Of a stretch of 64,000 bases of DNA, positions 44,945-52,689 are shown piece by piece. Location of the stretch: contig NZ_MSJR01000001.1 of the NCBI RefSeq assembly GCF_002078605.1, positions 837,137 through 901,136 of the forward strand, written 5' to 3'. Made by a program: the position numbers and the translations under genes. Each line of letters begins with the position of its first letter. Positions within the stretch are counted from its first letter, which is position 1. The DNA comes from Salegentibacter sediminis. Its GTDB lineage: Bacteria; Bacteroidota; Bacteroidia; Flavobacteriales; Flavobacteriaceae. The notes below the pieces were generated by a model. It saw nothing but the letters and a program-made list of their open reading frames with translations. It had not been told where the DNA came from and made no database searches.

Positions 44945-45751
44945 ATGACCAAAATTAAATCCAGTCGGGTACTAATAACCGGTGGGGCCTCAGGAATAGG
45001 TAGATTAATGGGGAAAAAAGTGCTGGAAAAAGGAGGGGAATTAATCATCTGGGATCTTAATGGGAAAAAACTCAAAGAAACACAGGACCAGCTGAAAGCC
45101 TGTGGCGAAGTCCATGCCTTCGAAATTGATATAACCAAACAGCAGGATGTAAAAGAACTTGCGGCTAAAATAAAGGCTGAAATAGGTCCTGTTGATATTT
45201 TGATTAATAATGCAGGAATTGTTTATGGAGGTAATTTTCATGAATCTACTCCTGATGCAATCAATAAAACCATGGCTGTTAATGCCCTGGCCCCAATGCA
45301 TCTAACCCAGGAGTTTTTACCTGGTATGATTTCCCGAAAGTTTGGGCATATTTGTAATATTGCGTCTTCAGCAGGGTTGGTTTCTAATCCAAAAATGGCC
45401 ATTTATGCCGGAAGTAAATGGGCCTGTACCGGGTGGTCTGATAGTTTAAGATTGGAAATGAAAGCTCTTAAAGCCGGAGTGCACGTCACCACAGTAACTC
45501 CCTATTATATTAACACGGGAATGTTTGACGGGGTGAAGTCTTTTATTCCCATTCTAAAGGAAGAAAAGGTAGCTTCAAAAGTTATTAAGGCAATTGAAAA
45601 CAACCGGATTTTCTTAAGCATGCCCTGGAGCATGCGCTTTGTGAGATTTTCTCAGGGACTGTTTCCTATTTGGTTCTATGACTGGTTTGTAGGAAAGGTA
45701 CTGGGGGTTTACAAGACTATGGATGAATTTAAAGGTAGAAACAATAATTAA
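44945..45751 (+). CDS. Short-chain dehydrogenase/reductase (SDR16C/retinol-dehydrogenase-like)
   Basis: A classical SDR of 268 residues. It has the cofactor motif TGGASGIG (12-19), the NNAG motif, and catalytic Ser (about 142), Tyr154 and Lys158 in the YAGSK motif. The C-terminal extension PWSMRFVRFSQGLFPIWFYDWF followed by LGVYKTMDEFKGR resembles the membrane-associating tail of SDR16C-type lipid, sterol and retinoid dehydrogenases. Expected substrate: a hydrophobic alcohol or aldehyde. It is divergent from the crt operon and is followed 1 nt later by an aldehyde dehydrogenase, so the pair could oxidise an alcohol to an acid in two steps. Confidence 0.85.
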   Translation: MTKIKSSRVLITGGASGIGRLMGKKVLEKGGELIIWDLNGKKLKETQDQLKACGEVHAFEIDITKQQDVKELAAKIKAEIGPVDILINNAGIVYGGNFHESTPDAINKTMAVNALAPMHLTQEFLPGMISRKFGHICNIASSAGLVSNPKMAIYAGSKWACTGWSDSLRLEMKALKAGVHVTTVTPYYINTGMFDGVKSFIPILKEEKVASKVIKAIENNRIFLSMPWSMRFVRFSQGLFPIWFYDWFVGKVLGVYKTMDEFKGRNNN

Positions 45752-45752
45752 A

Positions 45753-47132
45753 ATGGAAGAAACATCCCTAATTAATATTGAGGCGATTTTCAAAAGTCAG
45801 AAGGAATTTTTTGGAACTCAGCATACCAAAGAAGTATCCTTTAGAATCGAACAACTCAAGATCCTTAAACAGGCTGTCTTAAAGTATGAAGATCGCATAT
45901 ATGAAGCCCTGTTTATGGACCTTCATAAAAGTAAGGAAGAAGCATTTTTAACCGAGGTAAGTATTGTTTTACAGGAAATAGATTATCATCTTAAAAAACT
46001 TAAAAGCTGGGCCAAACCAAAAAAAGTATCATCTCCTCTGGTGATTTTACCTTCCAGTTCAAAGATTCATTATGAGCCTTTAGGAATAGGACTTATTATC
46101 TCTCCCTGGAATTACCCCTTTCAACTAAGTCTCAACCCGCTGGTTGGTGCGATCTCTTCCGGATGCTGCGCGATTTTAAAACCTTCACCCGATTCTGAAA
46201 ATACTTCCAGGGTCCTGCAAGAAATGGTCGGAGAGTTTTTTCCTTCAAAATATATAAGTTTGGTGCAGGGAGGAAAAGAAACCAATCAGGCGCTTTTTGA
46301 ATTTCCGTTTGATGTTATTTTCTTCACAGGCAGTTCCAGGGTTGGGAAAATAGTGATGAAAGCTGCCGCAGAGCATTTGAGTAAAGTTGTACTTGAGCTC
46401 GGTGGAAAAAGTCCCTGTATTGTAGATAAGGAGGCTAATCTTGATCTTGCCGCAAAGCGCATTGCCTGGGGGAAAACAATTAATGCGGGCCAAACCTGTA
46501 TCGCTCCCGATTATCTTTTAGTTCATAGCTCTGTTAAAGAGGAATTACTGAAAAAGATTATGGAAGCCTATAAGGAGATGTATGGAGAAAAATTAAAGGA
46601 AAGCGACCACTACGCGAGAATAATAAATAAAAATGCCTTTGAAAGGCTTACCGCGTATTTAGATACGAAAGATGTTTATCCCAGGAAAGAAGTGGATTCG
46701 AAGACCCGATTCATTGCTCCCGTCATTCTGGACAATGTAACCGCTGAAGATGAAATAATGCAGGAAGAGATTTTTGGACCAATCCTTCCGGTAATGGAAT
46801 TTGGAGAAATTTCTAAAGCCATGGCATACATAAATGCAAACCGGAAACCTCTTGCGCTATATTATTTTGGAGATAAAAGTAAAGCCGGGGAGGTTCTTCA
46901 AAAAACAAGTTCGGGAGGTGCCTGTATAAATGATACCCTGTTACATATAGCTAACCATAAAATGCCATTTGGGGGAGTAGGCCATAGCGGAATGGGGAAT
47001 TATCATGGGCATAAAAGTTTCCTGGCTTTTAGTCATGAAAGAGCAGTAGTGAGTTCATCAACAAAGATAGACCTACCATTAAAATATCCGCCTTACCGGT
47101 TTTTTGGAATGATAAAGAAAATACTGGGGTAA
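45753..47132 (+). CDS. Aldehyde dehydrogenase (YwdH/fatty-aldehyde class 3 type)
   Basis: NAD(P)-dependent oxidation of an aldehyde to a carboxylate. The 459-residue protein (ATG 45753) has the normal length of the YwdH/ALDH3 class. Visible motifs are SPWNYPFQLSLNPL, GSSRVGKIV, VVLELGGKSPCIV with catalytic Glu215, and INAGQTCIAPDYLL with nucleophile Cys249; EEIFGPILPVMEF closes the domain. An upstream ATG at 45723 would overlap the SDR by 29 nt; 45753 places the gene 1 nt after the SDR stop and matches family N-termini. The substrate could be a fatty or apocarotenoid aldehyde, given the neighbours; not proven. Confidence 0.92.
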   Translation: MEETSLINIEAIFKSQKEFFGTQHTKEVSFRIEQLKILKQAVLKYEDRIYEALFMDLHKSKEEAFLTEVSIVLQEIDYHLKKLKSWAKPKKVSSPLVILPSSSKIHYEPLGIGLIISPWNYPFQLSLNPLVGAISSGCCAILKPSPDSENTSRVLQEMVGEFFPSKYISLVQGGKETNQALFEFPFDVIFFTGSSRVGKIVMKAAAEHLSKVVLELGGKSPCIVDKEANLDLAAKRIAWGKTINAGQTCIAPDYLLVHSSVKEELLKKIMEAYKEMYGEKLKESDHYARIINKNAFERLTAYLDTKDVYPRKEVDSKTRFIAPVILDNVTAEDEIMQEEIFGPILPVMEFGEISKAMAYINANRKPLALYYFGDKSKAGEVLQKTSSGGACINDTLLHIANHKMPFGGVGHSGMGNYHGHKSFLAFSHERAVVSSSTKIDLPLKYPPYRFFGMIKKILG

Positions 47133-47150
47133 ATAAAGAAGTGAAAAGTG

Positions 47151-47234
47151 TGCCCGGAGCGGGAGTCGAACCCGCACGCCCTAATGGACACATGGCCCTC
47201 AACCATGCCTGTCTACCAGTTCCAGCACCCGGGC
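47151..47234 (-). tRNA. tRNA-Leu (anticodon GAG)
   Basis: An 84-nt gene with long variable arm. The acceptor stem GCCCGGG pairs with the 3' strand with one G-T, the anticodon loop TTGAGGG sits in stem CATGG/CCATG, and the T-arm contains GGGTTCGACTCCC. It is followed by A and no encoded CCA. Reads CTC and CTT codons. Confidence 0.93.
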
Positions 47235-47422
47235 AAAAGCAGGATTCGAAAATCTGACTTTTATTTGGGTCTCAGTAAGTTGAATTCCGAAGGGATTCTG
47301 AACTTAATAAGTGATTTGAGATGTCACTTAATAATATGATCTGGCTGGGGCTTCCTTCGACTTTGCCTATCGGCATCGCTCAGGATAAACTTCTCGCCCA
47401 AAAAGATCAGAACTTCAAGTTG

Positions 47423-47495
47423 TGATCTGGCTGGGGCTCGAACCCAGGACCCTCTCCTTAAAAGGGAGATGCTCTACCAACTGAGCTACCAGATC
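47423..47495 (-). tRNA. tRNA-Lys (anticodon TTT), downstream copy
   Basis: A 73-nt cloverleaf: acceptor GATCTGG pairs with CCAGATC, D-arm AGCTCAGTTGGTAGAGC, anticodon loop CTTTTAA in stem TCTCC/GGAGA, T-arm CTGGGTTCGAGCCCCAG. No encoded CCA. Identical to the upstream copy. Confidence 0.95.
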
Positions 47496-47612
47496 TTGTT
47501 TTAATTAAAAAAGGAACTTCAATTTGTGATCTGGCTGGGGCTTCCTTCGACTTTGCCTATCGGCATCGCTCAGGATAAACTTCTCGCCCAAAAAGATCAG
47601 AACTACAATTTG

Positions 47613-47685
47613 TGATCTGGCTGGGGCTCGAACCCAGGACCCTCTCCTTAAAAGGGAGATGCTCTACCAACTGAGCTACCAGATC
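47613..47685 (-). tRNA. tRNA-Lys (anticodon TTT), upstream copy
   Basis: Same 73-nt sequence as the copy at 47423-47495, with the same anticodon loop CTTTTAA. It is the first tRNA in transcription order on the minus strand. Confidence 0.95.
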
Positions 47686-47762
47686 ATTTGTGGCATACGT
47701 CGTTTTGCGAATGCGGGTGCAAATATACACTCATTAATTTATTTTTCAAGGCTAAAATCATA

Positions 47763-47770
47763 TAAATTTG
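47763..47770 (+). promoter_or_regulatory. -7 promoter element of aroK
   Basis: TAAATTTG, 40 nt before the ATG at 47811. Confidence 0.55.
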
Positions 47771-47810
47771 CATTTGTTTTCAATTCATCTAAAAACGAGT
47801 AAATTATACT

Positions 47811-48332
47811 ATGAAAATATTTCTTGCCGGATATATGGGTTCCGGAAAATCCCTGTTAGGAAAGCAACTTGCTAAACGGTTAAACCACGATTTTCTTGAT
47901 CTTGATGATCAAATCGAAACTATAGAAGGAAAAACCATAGCCGATATATTTAACGAAAAAGGAGAGCTTTATTTTCGTAAACTGGAAACCAAGGTGTTAA
48001 AAGATGTGCTGGAAGACCCATCAGACCTGGTTGTTTCTCTGGGTGGTGGTACTCCTTGTTACGGGAAGAATTTGGAACTCATCAAAGAAACCCCCAATAC
48101 AAAAACCATTTACTTAAAAGCTTCAGTAGAGGAGCTTACCCGCAGGTTGTTTCCGGAGAAAATTCACAGGCCGGTTATAAGCCATTTGGAAACAAAAGAG
48201 GCCCTCGAGGAATTTATTAGAAAACATATGTTCGAAAGAGGTTACTATTACCATCAATCAGATATTGTAGTAAATGTAGATAATTCCGAACCAGAAGAAA
48301 TTTTGAATTTATTAATAGAGAAATTAAAATAG
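47811..48332 (+). CDS. aroK: Shikimate kinase
   Basis: Phosphorylates shikimate at the 3-hydroxyl in chorismate synthesis. The 173-residue NMP-kinase fold has Walker A GYMGSGKS (7-14), the shikimate-binding DLDDQIE, IADIFNEKGELYFRKLE, VVSLGGGTPCY and the LID arginine in HRPVIS. All key residues are present. The 3' end overlaps the convergent phosphoribosyltransferase gene by 9 nt, so no terminator is available between them. Confidence 0.95.
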   Translation: MKIFLAGYMGSGKSLLGKQLAKRLNHDFLDLDDQIETIEGKTIADIFNEKGELYFRKLETKVLKDVLEDPSDLVVSLGGGTPCYGKNLELIKETPNTKTIYLKASVEELTRRLFPEKIHRPVISHLETKEALEEFIRKHMFERGYYYHQSDIVVNVDNSEPEEILNLLIEKLK

Positions 48333-48824
48333 CTCTGCTTTGTTCTTCCCTTTCTCGAAACTCAATTTTACCGTTTCGTGAATTGAAGTTGAAAGTGAAA
48401 TTCCTTTAAAATCGGCTTTTACCGGGTATTTTTTGTGATTTCTGTCAACAAGTACAGCTGTCTTGAATTGTTTTAAAGGAACCTCGAGAAAATGCTTAAC
48501 CCCGTAAATTAAAGTGGTTCCTGAATTTAGGACATCATCGGCCAGAATCACCGATTTGTCCTGATATTCAGATTTCTCCAGGGAGGTTGTTATCTTGCCC
48601 AGTGGATTTTTCTTATCAATCTTTACCTCGCAAAGGATTATCTTTAACGGGGAGATCTCCTCCAGCCACTTTTTTAGGCGTTGAGTAAATTCATAGCCGT
48701 TTTTGGAAATCCCGGCTAATACGATCTCTTTTTCTTCCAGGTTGGTTTCATATATCTGGTAGGCAATGCGCTTTATTTTATGCTGAATTTGTTCGTGGTT
48801 TAAGATCAATACACCTGCTTTCAT
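48324..48824 (-). CDS. PyrR-like phosphoribosyltransferase
   Basis: A type I phosphoribosyltransferase fold of 166 residues. The PRPP loop VILADDVLNSGTTL lies at residues 92-105, the flexible hood before it contains KITTSLEKSEYQDK, and the N-terminal LAGISKNGYEFTQRL is the usual PP loop. It resembles the PyrR/uracil- or hypoxanthine-type enzymes, but the nucleobase is not clear and PyrR-type RNA binding cannot be inferred. Its end overlaps that of aroK. It is separated by 97 nt from the minus-strand methyltransferase gene that lies upstream. Confidence 0.85.
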   Translation of the reverse strand: MKAGVLILNHEQIQHKIKRIAYQIYETNLEEKEIVLAGISKNGYEFTQRLKKWLEEISPLKIILCEVKIDKKNPLGKITTSLEKSEYQDKSVILADDVLNSGTTLIYGVKHFLEVPLKQFKTAVLVDRNHKKYPVKADFKGISLSTSIHETVKLSFEKGKNKAELF

Positions 48825-48921
48825 CTGTATAAAAATTTATAATCTATTGGTTTTGTTGCTATCGTCCCGATAATTAAGATAATTAAGCGGAGGCGTTTTT
48901 TTAAATGCCCCGTATGGACTT

Positions 48922-49515
48922 TTATAATTTTATGAATATGAAAAAGAGCTCATTAGCCTGTCGGGGTTTTATAGAATTATAACACGGTTCCAGGATATCT
49001 ATTCTAAAGTACTCGCTAAAATACGTTAAATATTCATTTTTACTACCACCAAAGGGAGGTCCGTTTTCAGTGAACTCAAAGTTAAAAAGAACTCCCGATA
49101 TTTTTCCTGTTGGCGTTAGCAGGTTAAAGCACTTTTTAGCATAGGCAGGTCTTTTTTTCCGGGGCAGCGCACAAAAGAAGGTCTGTTCCAGGATAAGATC
49201 GAACTGGTCTTCGATCTCAAAAAAATCGGTATGCAGGATTTGCTTCCGGGGAAAACCGGGACAGCGTTTTGAAAGATTTTCAAGCGGTTTTTTAACAAGA
49301 TCGGCCACAAAAACATTCCTGAATCCTTGCTGAAAAAGGTATTCGGCTTCCCAGGAGTTACCAGCGCCGGGAATTAGAATTTTCAGGTCCTTGTTAGTGA
49401 GCTGGTCAATATAAGCCTTTAAGGGTCTTGATATTTCACCAATATCCCAGCCTGTTTGGTTTTCCTCATAACGCTGCGACCAGAATTCTGAAGAAAAATT
49501 ATTTTTCTTTGTCAT
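48922..49515 (-). CDS. TPMT-family SAM-dependent methyltransferase
   Basis: A 197-residue class I methyltransferase of the thiopurine-S-methyltransferase family. EFWSQRYEENQTGWDIGE is the family N-terminal motif, LKILIPGAGNSWEAEYL the SAM-binding glycine loop (about residues 46-62), VFVADL the acidic strand end, and QTFFCALP with PPFGGSKNEY line the substrate side. In bacteria such enzymes detoxify chalcogens such as tellurite or methylate small thiols; the substrate here is unknown. ATG 49515 was chosen over a TTG at 49539; it overlaps the upstream S4-protein gene by 17 nt, so the two are coupled. Confidence 0.87.
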   Translation of the reverse strand: MTKKNNFSSEFWSQRYEENQTGWDIGEISRPLKAYIDQLTNKDLKILIPGAGNSWEAEYLFQQGFRNVFVADLVKKPLENLSKRCPGFPRKQILHTDFFEIEDQFDLILEQTFFCALPRKKRPAYAKKCFNLLTPTGKISGVLFNFEFTENGPPFGGSKNEYLTYFSEYFRIDILEPCYNSIKPRQANELFFIFIKL

Positions 49516-49894
49516 CGGGGTTGGGATCTGTATTTTCAAACCATTCGTCTATATCCCGGCGATCTTTTTTAGTTGGCCTACCCGTGCCTTTTTTGCGATA
49601 ATAGTCTTTGGAATACTTCAGTAGTTCCAGTTTTTCGAATGCCTCTTTTGGGGTTAGATCGTTAATATATAAATTCACCAGTTTAGCACCAACCCGGCTT
49701 GGGGGAATATCCAGAACCTCAATCTGATAATCGATCTGGTTTTTGCGTACGCTAATCTTATCGGTAGGAAAGACCTCCCTGGAAGCCTTTACATTGCTGC
49801 CTTCCATTTTTATTTTTCCCTGTTTACAGGCATGCGTAGCAAGGCTGCGGGTTTTAAAATATCTTACACACCATAAAAACTTATCAATCCTCAT
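49499..49894 (-). CDS. S4-domain RNA-binding protein (Hsp15/HslR type)
   Basis: A 131-residue protein with an S4 RNA-binding domain at the N-terminus (MRIDKFLWCVRYFKTRSLA, QGKIKMEGSNVKASREVF, DKISVRK). A basic C-terminal tail follows (KKGTGRPTKKDRRDIDEW) that is rich in charged residues. Hsp15 in E. coli binds 50S subunits with stalled nascent chains and recycles them. The first gene of a two-gene operon with the methyltransferase, reading away from the FKBP lipoprotein gene. -7 box 23 nt upstream. Confidence 0.92.
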   Translation of the reverse strand: MRIDKFLWCVRYFKTRSLATHACKQGKIKMEGSNVKASREVFPTDKISVRKNQIDYQIEVLDIPPSRVGAKLVNLYINDLTPKEAFEKLELLKYSKDYYRKKGTGRPTKKDRRDIDEWFENTDPNPDDKEK

Positions 49895-49917
49895 AAAACT
49901 GGGGTTTAATCCTTAAG

Positions 49918-49925
49918 CAAAAATA
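49918..49925 (-). promoter_or_regulatory. -7 promoter element of the S4-protein operon
   Basis: TATTTTTG on the minus strand, 23 nt before the ATG at 49894. Confidence 0.55.
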
Positions 49926-49960
49926 CAAGAATATTGTATCTTGCGCCCCAAAATAGAATA

Positions 49961-50863
49961 ATGATGAGATTGAAATATTTATTTTTAACGGGTATTGTTT
50001 TTAGCATGGCCCTGGCTTCCTGTAGTGATGATGACGACGTTGTGGAAGAAGTACCTGAAAGAGATAAGGGAGAGCAGGCCCTTGAAGATGATCAGGCCTT
50101 AAAAGCATACCTGGAGACCCACTTTTACAATTATGAAGATTTTGAAAGTCCCGCTGAAGATTTTGATTATGTAGTACGCTTTGATACTATTGCGGGAGAT
50201 AATGCCGATAAAACCCCTATAATAGAATCTGAAAATCTAATTCAAAAAACCTATAATCAGGATGATGTAGCTTATAATATATACGTTCTTAAAGTGAGAG
50301 AAGGAGTAGGGGAGCAACCAACTTTTGCAGATTCGACCCTGGTTACATACCGCGGTGAATTGCTTGACCGTTCTACTTTCGATAATGCAAAAACTCCGGT
50401 TTGGTTTGACCAGGTTTCACTAATTGCTGGTTTTACCCAGGGAGTGATCGAGTTTAAGGGAGCTTCAGGATATTCTGTAAATGCCGATAATACCGTTAGT
50501 TTTAATAACGATTATGGAGTTGGCGCAGTGTTTATGCCTTCTGGGTTGGGGTACTTTTCTAATTCACAACCCAAGATTCCTGCATACAGTCCGCTTATTT
50601 TTAGCATTAATCTTCTGCAGGTGAATGAGGCCGATCATGATGCTGATGGTATTCCAAGCTGGATGGAAGATCTTGATAATGATGGAGATCTTGCAAATGA
50701 TAATTCAGATGAAGACGAAACTCCCAATTTCGCCGATAGCGATGATGACGGCGATGGTACTCCCACCAGGGATGAAATTGTAATTAACGAGGATGGAAGC
50801 ATTGAATTTCCCGACACGAACAATAATGGAACTCCAGATTACCTGGATCCCGATACCTTTTAA
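49961..50863 (+). CDS. FKBP-like lipoprotein with Asp-rich calcium-binding repeats
   Basis: A 300-residue lipoprotein (ATG 49961; lipobox LASC). Residues about 75-210 form an FKBP-type PPIase domain in divergent form (DSTLVTYRGELLDRSTFDN, SLIAGFTQGVIEFKGASG, GVGAVFMPSGLGYF, YSPLIFSINLLQV). After it, residues about 220-300 are a run of Asp/Asn-rich units (DHDADGIPSWMEDLDNDGD, DSDDDGDGTPTRDEI, NNNGTPDYLDPD), the thrombospondin-type-3-like calcium repeats. This suggests a surface or outer-membrane protein stabilised by calcium. A longer frame from TTG 49934 overlaps the likely promoter and was rejected. Confidence 0.87.
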   Translation: MMRLKYLFLTGIVFSMALASCSDDDDVVEEVPERDKGEQALEDDQALKAYLETHFYNYEDFESPAEDFDYVVRFDTIAGDNADKTPIIESENLIQKTYNQDDVAYNIYVLKVREGVGEQPTFADSTLVTYRGELLDRSTFDNAKTPVWFDQVSLIAGFTQGVIEFKGASGYSVNADNTVSFNNDYGVGAVFMPSGLGYFSNSQPKIPAYSPLIFSINLLQVNEADHDADGIPSWMEDLDNDGDLANDNSDEDETPNFADSDDDGDGTPTRDEIVINEDGSIEFPDTNNNGTPDYLDPDTF

Positions 50864-50881
50864 AGGAAAAAACATAAAAAT

Positions 50882-50913
50882 AAAAATGCCCGGAAAAATT
50901 TCCGGGCATTTTT
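50882..50913. terminator. Bidirectional terminator between FKBP and barrel genes
   Basis: AAAAATGCCCGGAA pairs with TTCCGGGCATTTTT across a 4-nt loop, serving both convergent genes. Confidence 0.9.
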
Positions 50914-50933
50914 GATTTAAGCGAACTGCTGAA

Positions 50934-51524
50934 TTATAATTTATAAGATAGACTTAAGGCCCATTGCGAGGGGCGGGAATCTATACTGAAATTTTCTGAA
51001 GCCGTTTCACTAAAAGCCGTATTTTCTTTAAATGCGCCTTCATAACGAATGTCAAAGCCTAGACGCCCTAAATTAAGACCTGCCCCCAGCTGGTAACCGA
51101 TGGTGATTTGATCTTCTGGCTCGCCAATCTGTAGGCTTGTGTCTTCCAATTCGTTGTTAACAATATACTGAAAAGAAGGTCCGGCCTTTATATTAAGAGG
51201 TCCCAGAACATTGAGTCCCACCAATACCGGTGCATCGATCTTGTTTATTTTATAATCAAAGGTTTCATATTCGGTATTCAAGCTGGTATATAAGAGTTCG
51301 GGTTGAAGAAATATTCCGGCGAATTCAAAATTTCCGAAGAATCCTAAATGATAACCCGATTTGCTTTTCCCCTCAATAGTGGTTGCATCTTCAAATCCTG
51401 CTTCTGCATTTTCGTAATCTCCGGCGGCTCCATAGTTGATCCCTCCTTTAATTCCAAAATTGGCTTCCTGCGCCATTAAACCTGTACCGGTTAGAAACAC
51501 AGCGATAATTATTAGCTTTTTCAT
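50934..51524 (-). CDS. Small outer-membrane beta-barrel protein (PorT/OMP_b-brl family)
   Basis: A 196-residue exported barrel with a signal peptide (about residues 1-19, GLMA before QE). About eight amphipathic strands follow, including ANFGIKGGINYG, SGYHLGFFGNFEFAGIFLQPELLY, NIKAGPSFQYIV and ITIGYQLGAGLNLGRLGFDIRY, and the C-terminus ends SLSYKL. The start of the mature part (FGIKGGIN) is the hallmark of the Bacteroidota outer-membrane beta-barrel family. Function unknown. It follows a terminator, but no clear -7 box was seen, so the promoter is not identified. Confidence 0.88.
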   Translation of the reverse strand: MKKLIIIAVFLTGTGLMAQEANFGIKGGINYGAAGDYENAEAGFEDATTIEGKSKSGYHLGFFGNFEFAGIFLQPELLYTSLNTEYETFDYKINKIDAPVLVGLNVLGPLNIKAGPSFQYIVNNELEDTSLQIGEPEDQITIGYQLGAGLNLGRLGFDIRYEGAFKENTAFSETASENFSIDSRPSQWALSLSYKL

Positions 51525-51587
51525 ATTATTTTAATTTTAAGTTAGGGCTTCAATAACGCATAAACGATGCCGTTTATTCTGAAGCAA

Positions 51588-51622
51588 TAAAAAAAGCCTT
51601 TCAGAAATTCTACTGAAAGGCT
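51588..51622 (-). terminator. Rho-independent terminator of the transketolase operon
   Basis: AGCCTTTCAG (51595-51604) and CTGAAAGGCT (51613-51622) form a 10-bp stem, followed on the minus strand by a seven-T run. Confidence 0.88.
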
Positions 51623-51646
51623 CTTAAAATACTGTTTTACAAAAGT

Positions 51647-52600
51647 TTATTTTCTACTTAAAACTTTTTCTGTTGCCTTAATAATAGCTTCAGCATTAAG
51701 TCCGTATTTGTCCATTAATTGTTCTGGCGTGCCACTTTCCCCAAAAGTATCCTGGGTGGCCACGAATTCCTGTGGTGCAGGATTATTTTCAGCTAAGGTG
51801 CGTGCTACGCTTTCTCCAAGTCCGCCAAGGAAGTTATGCTCTTCTGCAGTAACCACGCATCCGGTTTTCTTAACCGATTTTATGATCGTCTCTTCATCCA
51901 GCGGTTTGATAGTGTGTATGTTTATCACTTCAGCGCTTATCCCTTTTTCTGAAAGTTTTTCTGCTGCCTGAATCGCTTCCCAAACCAAGTGTCCGGTTGC
52001 GATTATGGTAACATCGTTACCTTCATATAAATTTACGGCTTTTCCAATCTCAAAATTTTGATCTTCAGGAGTGAAATTTGCTACTTTTGGTCTTCCAAAT
52101 CTAAGGTAAACCGGGCCCTCATGTTCTGCTATAGCCAGGGTGGCTGCTTTGGTTTGATTATAATCACAGGTGTTGATTACCGTCATCCCGGGTAGCATTT
52201 TCATTAACCCGATATCTTCAAGGATTTGGTGAGTGGCACCATCTTCCCCAAGAGTTACTCCCGAGTGACTGGCACAAATCTTTACATTTTTACCTGAATA
52301 GGCCACACTCTGCCTGATCTGGTCGTAAACCCTTCCGGTAGCAAAATTGGCGAAGGTACCGGCAAAAGGTATTTTTCCCCCAATGGTTAATCCAGCGGCA
52401 ATACCAATCATATTGGCTTCAGCAATTCCAACCTGGAAAAAACGTTCTGGGTTTTCGTCTATGAAATCCTGCATTTTAAGTGAACCTACAAGGTCGGCAC
52501 AAAGGGCTACAACATTTGGATTCTTCCTGCCCAGTTCGGTAAGTCCATCACCAAAACCTGAACGGGTGTCTTTTTTTCCTGTATCTGTATATTTTTTCAT
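51647..52600 (-). CDS. Transketolase, C-terminal subunit
   Basis: The pyrimidine-binding and C-terminal domains of transketolase encoded as a separate 317-residue chain. It contains [35 protein letters not shown] with the conserved catalytic glutamate, [17 protein letters not shown], and the C-terminal [18 protein letters not shown] and [15 protein letters not shown]. It must pair with the N-terminal chain encoded 89 nt upstream to make an active thiamine-diphosphate enzyme of the pentose phosphate pathway. Split transketolases are common in this phylum and in archaea. The gap between the two genes holds a palindromic repeat. Confidence 0.94.
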   Translation of the reverse strand: MKKYTDTGKKDTRSGFGDGLTELGRKNPNVVALCADLVGSLKMQDFIDENPERFFQVGIAEANMIGIAAGLTIGGKIPFAGTFANFATGRVYDQIRQSVAYSGKNVKICASHSGVTLGEDGATHQILEDIGLMKMLPGMTVINTCDYNQTKAATLAIAEHEGPVYLRFGRPKVANFTPEDQNFEIGKAVNLYEGNDVTIIATGHLVWEAIQAAEKLSEKGISAEVINIHTIKPLDEETIIKSVKKTGCVVTAEEHNFLGGLGESVARTLAENNPAPQEFVATQDTFGESGTPEQLMDKYGLNAEAIIKATEKVLSRK

Positions 52601-52616
52601 TCTAATTGTCTTTGTT

Positions 52617-52658
52617 ATTTCCGTCCCGCAAAAAGGCGGGATAAACTGCGGCGGAAAT
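52617..52658. repeat. Nested palindromic repeat between transketolase halves
   Basis: Outer arms ATTTCCG (52617-52623) and CGGAAAT (52652-52658) enclose an inner stem TCCCGC/GCGGGA with a 6-nt loop. A weaker relative with CGTCCCG and GCGGAGG cores lies near 48860-48895. It looks like an interspersed REP-type element within the operon. Confidence 0.6.
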
Positions 52659-52689
52659 CTATTTTTATTTGACTACCTTAATAGGGCTT

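Larger units (their letters stand above)
47337..47685. repeat. Tandem duplication: tRNA 3' fragment + palindromic repeat + tRNA-Lys
   Basis: Two copies, 47337-47495 and 47527-47685, offset by 190 nt and differing at two positions of 159. Each holds 16 nt of a tRNA-Lys 3' end (TGATCTGGCTGGGGCT as read on the plus strand), then a repeat-like stretch of about 50 nt (TTCGACTTTGCCTATCGGCA, CGCTCAGGATAAAC), then an intact tRNA-Lys gene. The stretch resembles the imperfect palindromic intergenic repeats seen in many flavobacterial genomes. Direction of the fragments matches the tRNA genes. Confidence 0.9.

Noticed and set aside
47337..47352. tRNA-Lys 3' fragment as the attachment site of an integrated element
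   Set aside because: No integrase or foreign gene block lies nearby; the fragments adjoin a short repeat, not a genomic island.
47337..47422. CRISPR-like repeat near the tRNA genes
   Set aside because: Only two copies of a 159-nt unit with tRNA content; no short regular repeats, spacers or cas genes.
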